This document shows, one piece after another, positions 46,790 through 54,470 of a DNA stretch of 64,000 bases. Both the position numbers and the translations under genes were made by a program. How positions within the stretch are numbered: the first letter of the stretch is position 1; every line of letters begins with the position of its first letter. The stretch covers positions 10,023,807 to 10,087,806 of the forward strand of contig NC_136017.1 in NCBI RefSeq assembly GCF_048128805.1. Direction: 5' to 3'. The notes under the pieces are model-generated. The model did no database searches and had not been told where the DNA came from. It saw nothing but the letters and a program-made list of their open reading frames with translations. Source of the stretch: Centroberyx gerrardi. Its lineage: Eukaryota > Chordata > Actinopteri > Beryciformes > Berycidae.

Positions 46790-49700
46790 ATATTAGTTGC
46801 AGTTATAGTAGCACAAAAGATGATTCATTATATCAATTACAAATAGTAAGTAATGCACTACACTATTGAGCAATGTGAATAATCATATTCATATGTACCT
46901 CCAAATTTGATATCTGATTCAGCTAAAATAATTTGGGTGATTTATCTGTATCTGTTTCATAGATATATTTCAGTTTATTCAACAGTTTGTTTTAAAGCTC
47001 AATGGGAAACAAATGTGCCATAATGAGGCGCTCTCTTTCCCCTCACGCAGCCTCATGCTGTTGATATTAGCTGGATGCTGTCCAAGAACTGTGCACTGTA
47101 CTTGTAGTTACTGAAGTCCTTCCACATGTACAGATGACAGATACAGTCGATATTGAACACCCACTTTTTGCTGCATGCTTGCTAAAAAGCTGCTGAACAT
47201 TGGCTCAATCCCCAAAAAGAATCTATTTGAAAATGTTTCTCTTTTTTTAAGCCACTGGAAGTTAGAAGGAATGGTTTCAAAACTAGTTGGTTGAGAGACA
47301 CTACAGTTTTGTGTAACAAAACATGAATGTTTCTACTGCATAACATTCAAGTAAGTATTTTTATTAGCAGTACTAACCCAGGATAAATGCTTTTAGTGAG
47401 ACTCGTACAATGGCTACCACTGTAAATGATCCACGGCTGTCTGTGTCCATACAGTTCTTTGACCGTCTGAGGCTGTTCGGCATGCCGGCAAAGCATCAGC
47501 CAGACTTCATCTACCTTCGTCACGTCCCGCTGAGGAAGGTGCACCTCTTCACCATCATCCAGCTCACCTGCCTGGCCCTGCTCTGGATCATCAAGACCTC
47601 AAAGGCTGCCATTGTCTTCCCTATGATGGTAAGCTGTGTGTGTGTGTGTTAGTGTGTGTGCCTGCATGTTTTGTGCACATGTGTGGTTAATATCTGTCCG
47701 TTTGTGGTGCTCCAGGTCTTGGCCCTGGTGTTCATTCGTAAGCTGCTTGACTTCATCTTCACCAAGAGAGAACTGAGCTGGCTGGACGACCTGATGCCTG
47801 AATGGAAGAAGAAGAAACTAGAAGATGCAGAGCAAGAGGTACAGAAATAGATCAACATTAGGCTGATTGCCATATTGCAATCATTGGGTGGCGTTAACCC
47901 AAGTTAACAAAGACAGAATATAAAAATATGTAAATACAAAAATGCAAAAATACAAAACACAAGTCACTCCAAATTAGGGAAATAAACACACAAAATGAAA
48001 AGCATGCAAAACCCATACAAAATAAAGTCACTCCAAGTTAAGGAAATAACACAAAATGAAAAGAAAAAAAAGAAAAGAAAAAGTAGCCACCTTACATTAT
48101 TATCATAGTAGTTTAATCCTAAAACTAACCCTAACCCTAAGGCGGACAAAAAGTTCAACCCAGTTGAACTTTTTCTGGATTCATCACCATCCGTTTAACC
48201 AATCAGAGGCATTCCTACATTTGTTTTGGAAAAAATAGCAGCGATCACAGAAACAACGGTACGACCAAAACAAAGATAAAACGGAGAAAGCCTGGTATAA
48301 CGTTGGGATGACTGTAGGTTTTCCAGGTCAGTTTCTTATTTAATTCATACGGTATAGTCTGCGTCTTCTTTTTTCTTGTGATACCGTTATGAGCAAAGCT
48401 GTATTTCTGCCTCTCCCACCTTGTCAATGTTCCAAAAAAGCCCAACGGACAGAAATCTATCCGTCAATAATTCTGTCTGTTTTCCGACGGATCAGTACAG
48501 CCGCAGCTTAACCCTAACCCTAACCCTGACCCTTCTCTCCCTGCAACAACCAGTGTGTCCATCAACAGCCAAGTGTCCTTGAGCAAGACACTGAACCTCA
48601 GTGTAAATCGCTCTGCATCAGAGCATCAGCTGAGTGCCTAAATGTAACGGGGAAGGCACATCTGAGCTCTATTGATGAACATATAACAGGCTGTCTGCTC
48701 TAGCTTAGTTGGTTGACTAGGTTTCACATCAGCATGACCAAAAGGTTAATGCATAAAGAGGCAGTCACAAAGATGACAGCTTTGCTTGTGCACTTTTTGT
48801 TTTTTTCCCCACATCTTTCAGTTTTCACCACTGCAGCAGTAATGTTGCTATCTCTGTAGTGTCTTTTCAGATTCTTTATGAGTTGTATTTTTCTCTCTCT
48901 TCAGGAAGAGCACAGCATTATTGCAGAAGAAGAAGGCATTGTACAAATGCCACTGGAGGGACACTTCAAGTAAGTCATTTTAATCAGTATGGTATTGGTA
49001 TTTTGAGTGTCCAACAAAGTCCCCATGGCAGCCATTTTTAACTTATATCACAGAGTGGGAAATTCTACCTGGAAGATATATATGTAAAACTAGTTTTACT
49101 TGCAATGACGTGTTCTAACCATACTGATAATTCCCATAAAACAAGCCTAGGTGCTTTGTTGGTTGCTGTTCCAGTTATCAATCTTTCTTCTTTTTCTGTC
49201 TCCTCTGTTATATTCTTATACATGTACACTACTTTGGAGAAAACCTTCCAGACAGTTCCCATTCTCTAAAGTAGCAGACTTTGGATTGCTAGTTCCACTG
49301 ACGACACACGTCTTCTCTCTAATGTGTCTGAAGGAGTGACCCTGCCACAGTGAACATCACTGATGAGATGTCCAAAGGCTCTTTCGGCAGTGTGTGGAAG
49401 AGCGTCAACCCCGAGAGCACTAAGAAGGAGCCCAGCGCTAAAAGGTCAGCTTCTTTCACCACGCCACTCTCAGATATCCAAATAAATATCATCGATAGAT
49501 CAGATGATCTGAACAGCAAATACTGCATAGAAATCCCCTTACCTTTTATTATTAGTTTGTCTGTCTGTCAGCAGGATAGCTCAAAAACCTATGATTTTGA
49601 TAAAATTTGGTGGACAGATAGGCCTTGGGCAAAGCAACAACTGATTAGTTTTTGATGGTGATCTTTGCCTTTAGACATTTAACGTTTTTAGCCATATGAA

Positions 49701-50962
49701 ACTAACAGAGATAGAGACTTATTTCCAAACCATAAGGGTATGTTTGCAGGGTCAAGGGACCATTTTCACAAGTCATAGGAATGATGCTTTGGGATGTAAC
49801 CGCAATTTGGGGAATGGTTCAGCGTTGGCAGAAGTTTGCACTGTACCTTCTAGTTAGTTATTGGACCATTTGCTTTTGACATAAATCATATTATTTTCCA
49901 GGAAACCAAGGAGCTAGTATGTTTAGATGAAAGGGATTTTCTAAGAGCAGCTCTTCCCTCACAAATTTCCCACAGAATCTGTAGTCTAACATAGTGTCTC
50001 CTACCTGCCTCTCTCATTCCACTCCAACCCTAAGCTCCCCCTCCTAACCTCTCAGAAGCTGAGATCCCAAAGGTAAGTCGCTCCCAAATCCCCCGTCGGC
50101 ATGGAGAGTCTTGTCCTGTGTCTTCTGTTTGCTGCTACCGACCGTTTATTGTTGCATGTGCTGATGGTAAAATGGTGTTGATCTGTGCTGCAAGTTATGA
50201 TTCGGTGCTGGGACTAGACTCTAAATTCACATATGCACATGCAGTATCTAAGCACTAGTCTTTTGTGTCGGATTGGTATGAATAAATGGAATGATGCTCT
50301 TGTGGATTGCAACACAGCATGGCCTGGATGTGCATGTTACTGCCAGGTTTTTTATGGTGCAACACTGCACTACACACTTTGCATGTTGTAAAAGTTGTAA
50401 AATTAATAGCACTATATCTCACTATAAGACATTGAATTGCGAGGCACTTAAGGTTTATGAGACATATTTGCATGCTATGTAATCTGGATTTATAAAGCTT
50501 TACATTTCTGTCCAATACACCTCTCAGTTGGCCAACTGTTGGACAATGCACAATACACTTGACTGTTAGATTCACTTTTTATTGAGGAATATAAAGTAAA
50601 AAAAAAAAAAGCCATTCCTGGTATCCGAGACTTTTCCAAATTTTCACAACAATTTACAATTTTCAGAGCAATTATCCCAAGCATAGAAGGAAAAAAAAAC
50701 AGAGGAATACCCTAATGTTCCCCTCATTTCTACAGACTCACTTTTTAAAGATCAATCCCAATACAGAAAAACAAACACAACAATACATGAATTGCATGAA
50801 CTTGTTTCAAGTGCTTCCGCTGGTCAACTCAGTGCTAAATGTCTGTTCCCTTTCTGACATTTTGCTCGGCTTCTTTTCCCGCGCAGCTTTTCCAGTGGCG
50901 GCGAGAAGCGACACAAGCGGAGGAGACACGAGAAGAGCTTGGACCGGGAGACAAGTTTGTGA
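10316..50962 (+). CDS. slc4a10: Sodium-driven bicarbonate transporter SLC4A10 (NBCn2/NCBE)
   Basis: Electroneutral Na/HCO3 transporter of neuronal and choroid-type plasma membranes. The 25 exons are: 10316-10363, 27869-27950, 31630-31773, 32049-32190, 32708-32868, 33489-33677, 35892-35980, 36301-36458, 36616-36703, 37638-37784, 38735-38835, 40537-40711, 41236-41369, 41604-41849, 42766-42871, 43750-43911, 44470-44583, 44977-45138, 45859-46110, 46539-46607, 47455-47628, 47716-47838, 48905-48969, 49334-49444, 50887-50962. They sum to 3318 nt, 1105 residues. Residues 1 to about 465 are the cytoplasmic domain ([37 protein letters not shown]). Membrane segments follow from [12 protein letters not shown], including the SLC4 block [16 protein letters not shown]. 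The third extracellular loop has sequons NET, NIT and NWT. The C-terminus is basic and ends DRETSL, a class I PDZ ligand. The N-terminus and [18 protein letters not shown] separate it from SLC4A7 and SLC4A8. Confidence 0.96.
12346..12375 (+). CDS. slc4a10: Candidate 30-nt cassette exon of slc4a10
   Basis: A pyrimidine-rich acceptor (TTGTTTTTGCAG) is followed by exactly 30 bases encoding [10 protein letters not shown], then a strong donor G|GTGAGTA. Exon 1 ends and exon 2 begins at phase 0, so inclusion adds 10 residues without a frame change. It is predicted from splice signals only. Confidence 0.5.
12435..12790. repeat. Interspersed repeat, family member also at 31.3 kb
   Basis: After a TAC/TAA microsatellite comes a 'GTAGCACTGGTCAAAAC...AAAGTGCTTTACAAAGGATAAAAACA' block. 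The 'AGCTCCTCAGGCAGGTC...CTTGGAGCACTGATGGCAAAAG' block follows at 12690-12760. A related region lies at 31317-31600 (AAGTGCTTTAGAGGAAGACA and TATAAAAGTGCGTTTTAAGA). The style is that of non-coding fish interspersed repeats; the class is not determined. Confidence 0.5.
13258..13660 (+). pseudogene. Decayed duplicate of slc4a10 exon 10 with flanking intron
   Basis: 13366-13497 is a close copy of 37660-37797: AAGGACAGGAATGACCTGGT, GGCAGGTATTGATGAGTTCC, and the donor CAG|GTAACTCCCTAT. Similarity also reaches upstream intron (13258-13290 against 37508-37540) and perhaps downstream, so this is a genomic, not reverse-transcribed, copy. It reads ATA TAG where the gene has ATA GAG, has indels around CCTAAAAAC, and has lost the acceptor side. 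It is therefore a dead pseudo-exon in intron 1. Confidence 0.85.
14340..14790. repeat. Degenerate 'TTGGACTTGACTTGG' repeats
   Basis: Runs of CTTGGTCTTGAGTC, GACTTTTCTTGGTCTCGG and GGTCTTGGACTTGACTTGGA recur between 14370 and 14770, the CTTGACTTGGACT-type short repeat seen in fish introns. A GGCA microsatellite follows at 14963-14986. No gene features were seen. Confidence 0.35.
15800..16190 (+). promoter_or_regulatory. slc4a10: Putative alternative promoter and 5' UTR of slc4a10
   Basis: It is GC-richer than the surrounding intron and lies directly upstream of the candidate alternative start exon. It contains a TC/CTCTCT tract at 16014-16056 and GGCTCGGGCCCTGAGCC at about 16095-16111. A purine stands at -3 of the ATG. 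The role is inferred from position; there is no TATA box at a suitable distance. Confidence 0.35.
16191..16229 (+). CDS. slc4a10: Candidate alternative first coding exon of slc4a10
   Basis: The ATG opens a 13-codon frame, [13 protein letters not shown], that ends at a strong donor CAG|GTAAGT in phase 0. Exon 2 starts AGA ACT GAT GAG GAG at phase 0, so splicing gives ...[17 protein letters not shown] in frame. Mammalian NBCn2 is known to have two N-termini from separate promoters (forms beginning MEIK and MCDL). NDCBE has an N-terminus ending SYQ just before R.DEEAVVD. This exon fits that design. No transcript was available to confirm it. Confidence 0.6.
22822..23573. mobile_element. Non-autonomous hAT-like element with internal hairpin
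   Basis: The ends CAGTGTTTCC... and ...GGAAACTCTG form imperfect terminal inverted repeats, with GGCTT next to both ends. Length is about 752 bp with no transposase frame. It contains a near-perfect 35-bp palindrome (23507-23541, arms GGCCCACCGCTGCAAAA) and a third partial copy of that arm directly after it. Confidence 0.55.
24191..24253. repeat. (GT)n microsatellite
   Basis: About 31 GT units without interruption, followed by GT-rich degenerate sequence to 24285. It is intronic in slc4a10. A second GT/GA tract lies at 24389-24437. Confidence 0.95.
24740..24885. repeat. SINE-like fragment
   Basis: A block TCAGCCACTACCACTGAACTGCCC...CTCAGTGGCAAACCAG...GAACTGGGCAGCTGGGTGTGAATG resembles the body of fish tRNA-derived SINEs. 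A related piece is at 61190-61350. The boundaries are uncertain. Confidence 0.4.
27351..27385. repeat. (TG)n microsatellite
   Basis: About 17 TG units in slc4a10 intron 1, some 480 bases before exon 2. Confidence 0.95.
29426..29520. repeat. (CA)n/(CG)n compound microsatellite
   Basis: CA units with scattered CG pass into an 11-base CGCGCGCGCGC run and then ATGCGCGTG. Alternating purine-pyrimidine sequence over nearly 100 bases is the textbook setting for Z-DNA. It is intronic in slc4a10. Confidence 0.95.
30366..30645. mobile_element. hAT-like MITE, copy 2
   Basis: It starts near AAGGTTTCCCAAAC and ends ACTTTGTGAACCACTG. It shares an internal core with 8574-8915 (CTGTAGATGGGGTGAT, GGGGAGAATGAAAC, ATGATCAAAACAATTATCCTT). 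The two copies differ at many positions, so both are old. It is intronic in slc4a10. Confidence 0.6.
31317..31600. repeat. Interspersed repeat just upstream of slc4a10 exon 3
   Basis: An A-rich block with AAGTGCTTTAGAGGAAGACA, AAAAGTGCGTTTTAAG and CAGCCTGAGGAGCTGAGAT is related to 12435-12790. It ends within 30 bases of the exon 3 acceptor region. A short direct repeat, ATATTTAAGATATTTAAGAG, is seen at 31530-31560. Confidence 0.4.
33699..33737. repeat. (CA)n microsatellite beside slc4a10 exon 6 donor
   Basis: About 19 CA units beginning 21 bases after the exon 6 donor (33678). The exon 6 frame stays open through it. Confidence 0.95.
34068..34372 (+). other. Open in-frame block in slc4a10 intron 6, possible alternative exon
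   Basis: After an acceptor-like CACTTATCCAG, 101 codons stay open in the phase that exon 6 (ending phase 1) would supply. They read [18 protein letters not shown]... to a TAG at 34370. The block is rich in Ser, Pro and Lys. It sits where SLC4A7 carries its large optional Ser/Pro-rich cassette. There is no strong phase-1 donor to rejoin exon 7, so it would more easily act as an alternative terminal exon. Coding status is uncertain. Confidence 0.25.
34629..34799. repeat. Foldback element with ~50-bp inverted arms
   Basis: The left arm begins TTGGAAGAACACACTAAGGC and the right arm ends GCCTTAGTGTGTTCTTCCAA. The pairing continues through GTAGATTCTCACT and TACATTTATTTA, with only small gaps. The roughly 65-base centre carries CGGTTTGACCGCAGTCTTCT. 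It is a hairpin-forming short DNA element in slc4a10 intron 6, without coding capacity. Confidence 0.85.
35653..35774. mobile_element. Short inverted-repeat element before slc4a10 exon 7
   Basis: It starts ACACTCTGAAAAAAGGTACA and ends TGTATCTTCTTTTTCAGAGA followed by ATGT: imperfect terminal inverted repeats of a roughly 120-bp MITE type. It ends about 115 bases before the exon 7 acceptor. Confidence 0.5.
38077..38460. repeat. Interspersed repeat shared with 63.8 kb
   Basis: 38077-38145 (AATAAGGCTGTTTTTCTTGG, GAAAAGTTGACATTTTGGAG, GCTTTTCACCGGACA) matches 63805-63870. The rest of the copy here, to about 38460, has no second copy in this window. It is intronic in slc4a10 between exons 10 and 11. 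Confidence 0.6.
39491..39790. mobile_element. hAT-like MITE, third family
   Basis: It begins CAGTGGCTCCCAACTTATTT and ends with AGGTTCCCAAAGCCGGGCTT then GAGACAATGG, a decayed inverted end of the 'CAGTGGTTCCCAAC' type. There is no coding frame. It is intronic in slc4a10 (intron 11). Confidence 0.5.
40309..40335. repeat. (GA)n microsatellite
   Basis: About 13 GA units, followed by GT-rich sequence to 40465, about 200 bases before slc4a10 exon 12. Confidence 0.9.
43655..43732. repeat. (CAT)n trinucleotide repeat before exon 16
   Basis: ATT/CCT/CAT triplets end in nine CAT/ATC units only about 18 bases before the acceptor TGCCTGCAG of slc4a10 exon 16. They occupy the place where a polypyrimidine tract and branch point would be. 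Confidence 0.85.
45341..45630. repeat. Minisatellite, 24-33 bp TCTTC-rich units
   Basis: About ten copies of a unit with core CCTCTACCTCTTGTGATTCT separated by variable TCTTCT runs, in slc4a10 intron 18. Because units differ by multiples of three, the minus strand stays open and would read an acidic [13 protein letters not shown] repeat of about 125 codons. That open frame is a by-product of the repeat. Confidence 0.92.
45672..45825 (+). repeat. SINE-like fragment
   Basis: The sequence GTGTCCTTGAGCAAGACACTGAA...CAGCTCGAGGGTCGCTG...CTACGGGATCAATAAAGTA matches the body and tail style of fish SINEs. It is followed by a short ATT/TAC tail. Related pieces are at 48571-48645 and 36825-36880. It lies about 35 bases before the exon 19 acceptor. 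Confidence 0.65.
46623..46800. repeat. (AGT)n repeat with a duplicated non-repeat block
   Basis: Long AGT/GTA trinucleotide tracts are split by two copies of AGTCACAGTAATAGAAGCAC (46649 and 46730). This indicates a tandem duplication of about 80 bases within the microsatellite. It begins about 16 bases after the slc4a10 exon 20 donor. Confidence 0.9.
48117..48142. repeat. Short telomere-like (CCCTAA) run
   Basis: TCCTAAAACTAACCCTAACCCTAAGG contains two to three TTAGGG-complement units. A second run, TAACCCTAACCCTAACCCTGACCC, is at 48509-48532, with an old SINE tail (GTGTCCTTGAGCAAGACACT) at 48574-48593. Both are intronic in slc4a10. Confidence 0.7.
50056..50072 (+). CDS. slc4a10: Candidate 17-nt microexon giving a short SLC4A10 C-terminus
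   Basis: Seventeen bases, AAGCTGAGATCCCAAAG, are bounded by a pyrimidine-rich acceptor (CTCCTAACCTCTCAG) and a near-ideal donor AAAG|GTAAGTC. Exon 24 ends in phase 2 (AG). Including this exon reads AGA AGC TGA, so the protein would end ...EPSAK-RS and lose the DRETSL PDZ ligand encoded by exon 25. Mammalian SLC4A10 is also made with and without a PDZ ligand by alternative 3' splicing. Confidence 0.5.
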
Positions 50963-51638
50963 TGACACGTACTGGCTGTGCCACTGTGCTGTCAATCAAA
51001 AAATAGATCAAAAAACTATACCGTGCCACACTCGACCACCTTTGTACTGTGCTACACTGTGCGTTTTTGTCATGTAAGTCTGTGTGCAAGTTGTGTAAAA
51101 AAAAAAAAAAAGAAAAATTTGTTAGAAACAGTATTAACACGAGGAACCGAGAAACATTTGTGTTCTTTTTCTATGTATTTCAATGTGTGGTGATACCAGC
51201 AACAGAAGGAGCAAAGCAAGAATTACATGACACGTAATTGCTGTGTCGACGGGCCAATTCAGTAAACATTTTAACAATTTTTAAATCTACTTTATTTGTA
51301 TTTTGTATGTTTTTATATTTTTTCAACAGCAACCGCGAGTTGTCCTTTTGAAAACCTGTCACAGCAAACCTCCAATTTGTGGAATTTGTGTGTAATATTT
51401 AATGCCACTACTGAATAGGTGCACCTCACAATAGAAAAACGTAAGACCGAATAGATATTTGCCAATACTAATCTACTTCACTGGTATCTAAAACAGTTGG
51501 CTATATAGAAAATCTAGTAGATTTTTTGAAAGTATTAAATATACATTTTATATATTCTGTATATCTAAATGTTTTTGTGACAGTGACAGCTCATTGTATC
51601 CTCTATCACTCCAGGTTCTTATCCATTGCCATTTTACA

Positions 51639-51644
51639 AATAAA
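51639..51644 (+). terminator. slc4a10: Poly(A) signal AATAAA, slc4a10
   Basis: First canonical signal about 680 bases after the stop codon. The 3' UTR is AT-rich. Another AATAAA lies at 52436-52441, so at least two 3' ends are possible. Confidence 0.5.
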
Positions 51645-52435
51645 TGTCTATCCTCCAGAATAGCATTTCTCCAATGAGTTATGGACGGTATTTTTTTCTT
51701 TTGGGCAGCTCATCGGAAACTGACATATTTAGGCTAGCATGGCAGCATAGTCTGGGAACTTCCTGTGTCTCTAGCTATTTGGCCTTGGCTTTTTAAATCA
51801 TCAAATTTGCAATTGCTGAATTTTAGGGTGACTGTGTAGAAAGCTATATGTTTTCCACCCACATACTCTTTTTGTCATCTTGTCAGTAAGTGTCATCCAT
51901 GGACATGTGATCTCCCCTCCAAATGACCCTCAATGTGTTGACATCTAAAGTTAATTGTTTTAAAAAAATAATACACCTGCACAAAGGTGAAGAAAACTTG
52001 ACTGTCTCACTGCAGGACCATGGTTACTTCTAGAGATGCAATAATACCTTTTTCTGAGAAGGGCAACATGTAATAAATGGTAAAGACTTAACAATGTACA
52101 AACATAGTATATTTTATTCATGTAAAATGTTACTAATATATTACTAACTTGGAATCAGTGTTGAAGGCAAGTTTTTGTTGTAGATGTTCTTTTCCCATTG
52201 TACTGTCTAATTGATGGTTCTTAGTTGAGTAGAGAAACTAATAATGGGTCAAAATTATATCAATATCAAATATTTTGACCACTTATGTGTGGAATTCTGC
52301 CTTAAATTTGGTAGTGATAGCTGTATACTTATGTTTAATAATTTAAGTCATCTGTATAGAAAAATATCAATTCAGATCTGTTGTTAAATTGTGATTTGTT
52401 ACATGAGAGTGAGAGAGCGAGCGAGCGAGCGAGTA

Positions 52436-52441
52436 AATAAA
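52436..52441 (+). terminator. slc4a10: Second poly(A) signal AATAAA, slc4a10
   Basis: It follows a GAGCGAGCGAGCGAG tract. It would give a 3' UTR of about 1.5 kb. Between 50963 and 52436 nothing else is seen. Confidence 0.4.
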
Positions 52442-52736
52442 GAGATATTAAACAAACTCTGCCTCATAGAATTGAATTTAAAAATTGAAATAATAAATAA
52501 ATGATGTGATACTATGTCGATACCCGTAGGGAAATCTTCTCACCCCACCCCACCCCCTCAGGTCAGAGGTCAGAGCAGCAGCCGCCCCGGAGCGGGTCGG
52601 GATGGAGGAAAGTCTCCACACTCCCCATGCTGCTAAATTGATTTTCCCAGTGTTGCACTCTCCTGCACTGTCCCACAGCTATTCTGTAGATCTCCCAAGA
52701 TGCACGGTGTGTGGTTATTGTCTTCCTTGTCTCCAC

Positions 52737-52882
52737 CTTTGACTTCAGGAGGGGGATGGAGAACGCTGTGCGGCGGCTGCCCCTCAGGCTGAAGCTCTGC
52801 AGGGCGTTGGGGCCGAGCCTCGGCTCCTCTGGCAGTGACTTTGCACCTTGGCCCATGATGCTGAGGGTCCCGCAGAGAGGTC
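52737..52882 (-). CDS. Unassigned splice-bounded open block, possible exon
   Basis: On the minus strand an acceptor (AACTTATTGCAG) at 52883 and a donor AAG|GTGGAG at 52737/52736 enclose 146 nt. They stay open for 48 codons, reading PLCGTLSIMGQGAKSLPEEP then RLGPNALQSFSLRGSRRTAF, ending SIPLLKSK. Third codon positions are strongly G/C although the flanks are AT-rich, as in true exons. I do not recognise the protein. No partner exons were found nearby on this strand. It may be an exon of an undetected gene, a lineage-specific transcript, or a transposed exon copy. Confidence 0.35.
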
Positions 52883-53651
52883 CTGCAATAAGTTAATTCG
52901 GCCACTATCCCTACATCCAACAACTGCAGAATTTATATGATCAAAGGTCAGTTATAGGAATAGGAGCCTATAAAAATTCTTGCACCCGGGCATGTTGTGA
53001 CCTTTTTCCCATGATTCCTGTCAGACTATCTTCAGGTTGGAGACTACCAATGAGTGCCAATAGAAAGGAAAGGTATCATCTCACATTTGCTTATATTCAT
53101 TGGAATAAAATGTAGTTATTGCAGGTAGACTTTAAAGCATAACTCTATAACCCTATTTTCCCTTAATTTTCCATCATGCCGATTGATTCTGACCAAAGTT
53201 TCATCAATTGCTTCACTATTGAGTTACTTACATGTCTTTTACAGCATGTTGGTAAAAAGATGTAAATGAAAATTATCTTAAATAAGACAATGAAACTGAC
53301 AATGAAAAACTTTATTTTGCAGAGCGGGTTATCAATACGCAATGAAAGCTAATTACATTTCTAGAGTTTTGCATATAGGCGTACCTGAGTTTTTTAAAGT
53401 TTTGTGTTCTTTTCACATTAAAAATATAGAAAATAATTTAAATTTGTAGACAAAAAAAATATTTCCTCAATTTCATAACTCCTCTGGTGCACCATAAAAC
53501 TGTGGAAGAGTAGCTTTTGTATCTTTGTATGGCATAGTGTAAAAAGATTCACAATTTCAAACATGTCAAAGACAACGTTATAACATGCAAAGCAGTATGG
53601 CTTTCTATTCCGTTACATTGTGCAGCATAGAGGGATTTCCTGAAGAGTCTT

Positions 53652-53922
53652 TCAGTGATCGACTTGCCTTTTCTTACTGCAAAAGAAAGAAAATCACAGT
53701 CAAGCCATGACACAGCAGACTGACAATTAAAAACAAAAAATCTAGCATGTATCTGTGTCTATTAAACTGTGTAACTTTGTGTTACCTTTCCCCTGAGGGC
53801 TTGGAGGTCATGACCCAGAGTAAATATTCCTTGGCAGCCATGGAGTCCAGCACCTTGTTCACATCGCTGGTGAAGCTCCCATCTACATGCCTCCTGCTGA
53901 ACGCTCCACCCCTCCTGTCCAT
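53652..53922 (-). CDS. gcg: GLP-2 exon and last coding exon of the long proglucagon form
   Basis: Exon 53922-53786 starts MDRRGGAFSRR, a dibasic site, followed by GLP-2 (HVDGSFTSDVNKVLD..., ending WVMTSKPSG). Its donor GAAAG|GTAACA leads to exon 53676-53652, encoding KKRQVDH and a stop. The acceptor used here, TCTGAG|ATGGAC, is phase 0. It pairs with a phase-0 donor, CAA|GTCAGA, inside the GLP-1 exon at 54486. The long product is then 169 residues in a closed frame (510 nt). Trout and chicken proglucagon are known to gain GLP-2 by such splicing. A poly(A) signal follows at 53316-53311 (minus strand). Confidence 0.8.
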
Positions 53923-54240
53923 CTCAGATCTGGATATGTACACAGGCACACAGGACAAACAGCGCTCAGTCAGGGTCAGTAGCTCTGTAATGCGTAAAAC
54001 CTGCCATTTGCAGTCAGTTGTGTGATCTACAGTGTAGTGTCCGCCACACAGTAAGCATCATTAGTGTACCATTTGTCTAGATTTGTGTGCTAAATGAAGA
54101 GACTGTGTCGCTGTGATCATTTCATGATTGGTTCATTGTTTTGTGTGAAAGTAATCATCACTGATAATCATTCCTCCAGTCACAATCAACACGCATACTT
54201 TCAGTGTAGGCACATATCAATCAACGCAGGGCAAAGGTTC

Positions 54241-54257
54241 AGGTGATTTATTTTTGG
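54241..54257 (-). terminator. gcg: Poly(A) signal of short proglucagon transcript
   Basis: AATAAA (complement of TTTATT at 54247-54252), about 220 bases after the GLP-1 stop codon. A separate signal at 53316-53311 serves the GLP-2 form. Between them lies a TC microsatellite (54360-54391). Confidence 0.6.
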
Positions 54258-54470
54258 CGACCACATGGAACATCAGCACAGGCCTTGAGAAAAGAAAAGA
54301 CATGGAAGGGAAAGGGGCGAAGGGGAACGACGAGGATTATGCAAGCAGTTGATTAGCTTCTCTATCTGTCTCTCTCTCTCTCTCTCTCTCTCGCTCTTCT
54401 TCTTCGTGGCGTCAGACAACAGGGAGGACATTAGGCGGTGGGTGCTGTAGGAGAAGGAAGGAGGGAGGGC

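Noticed and set aside
48117..48142. True telomere or chromosome end
   Set aside because: Only two to three units, embedded in an intron of an intact gene.
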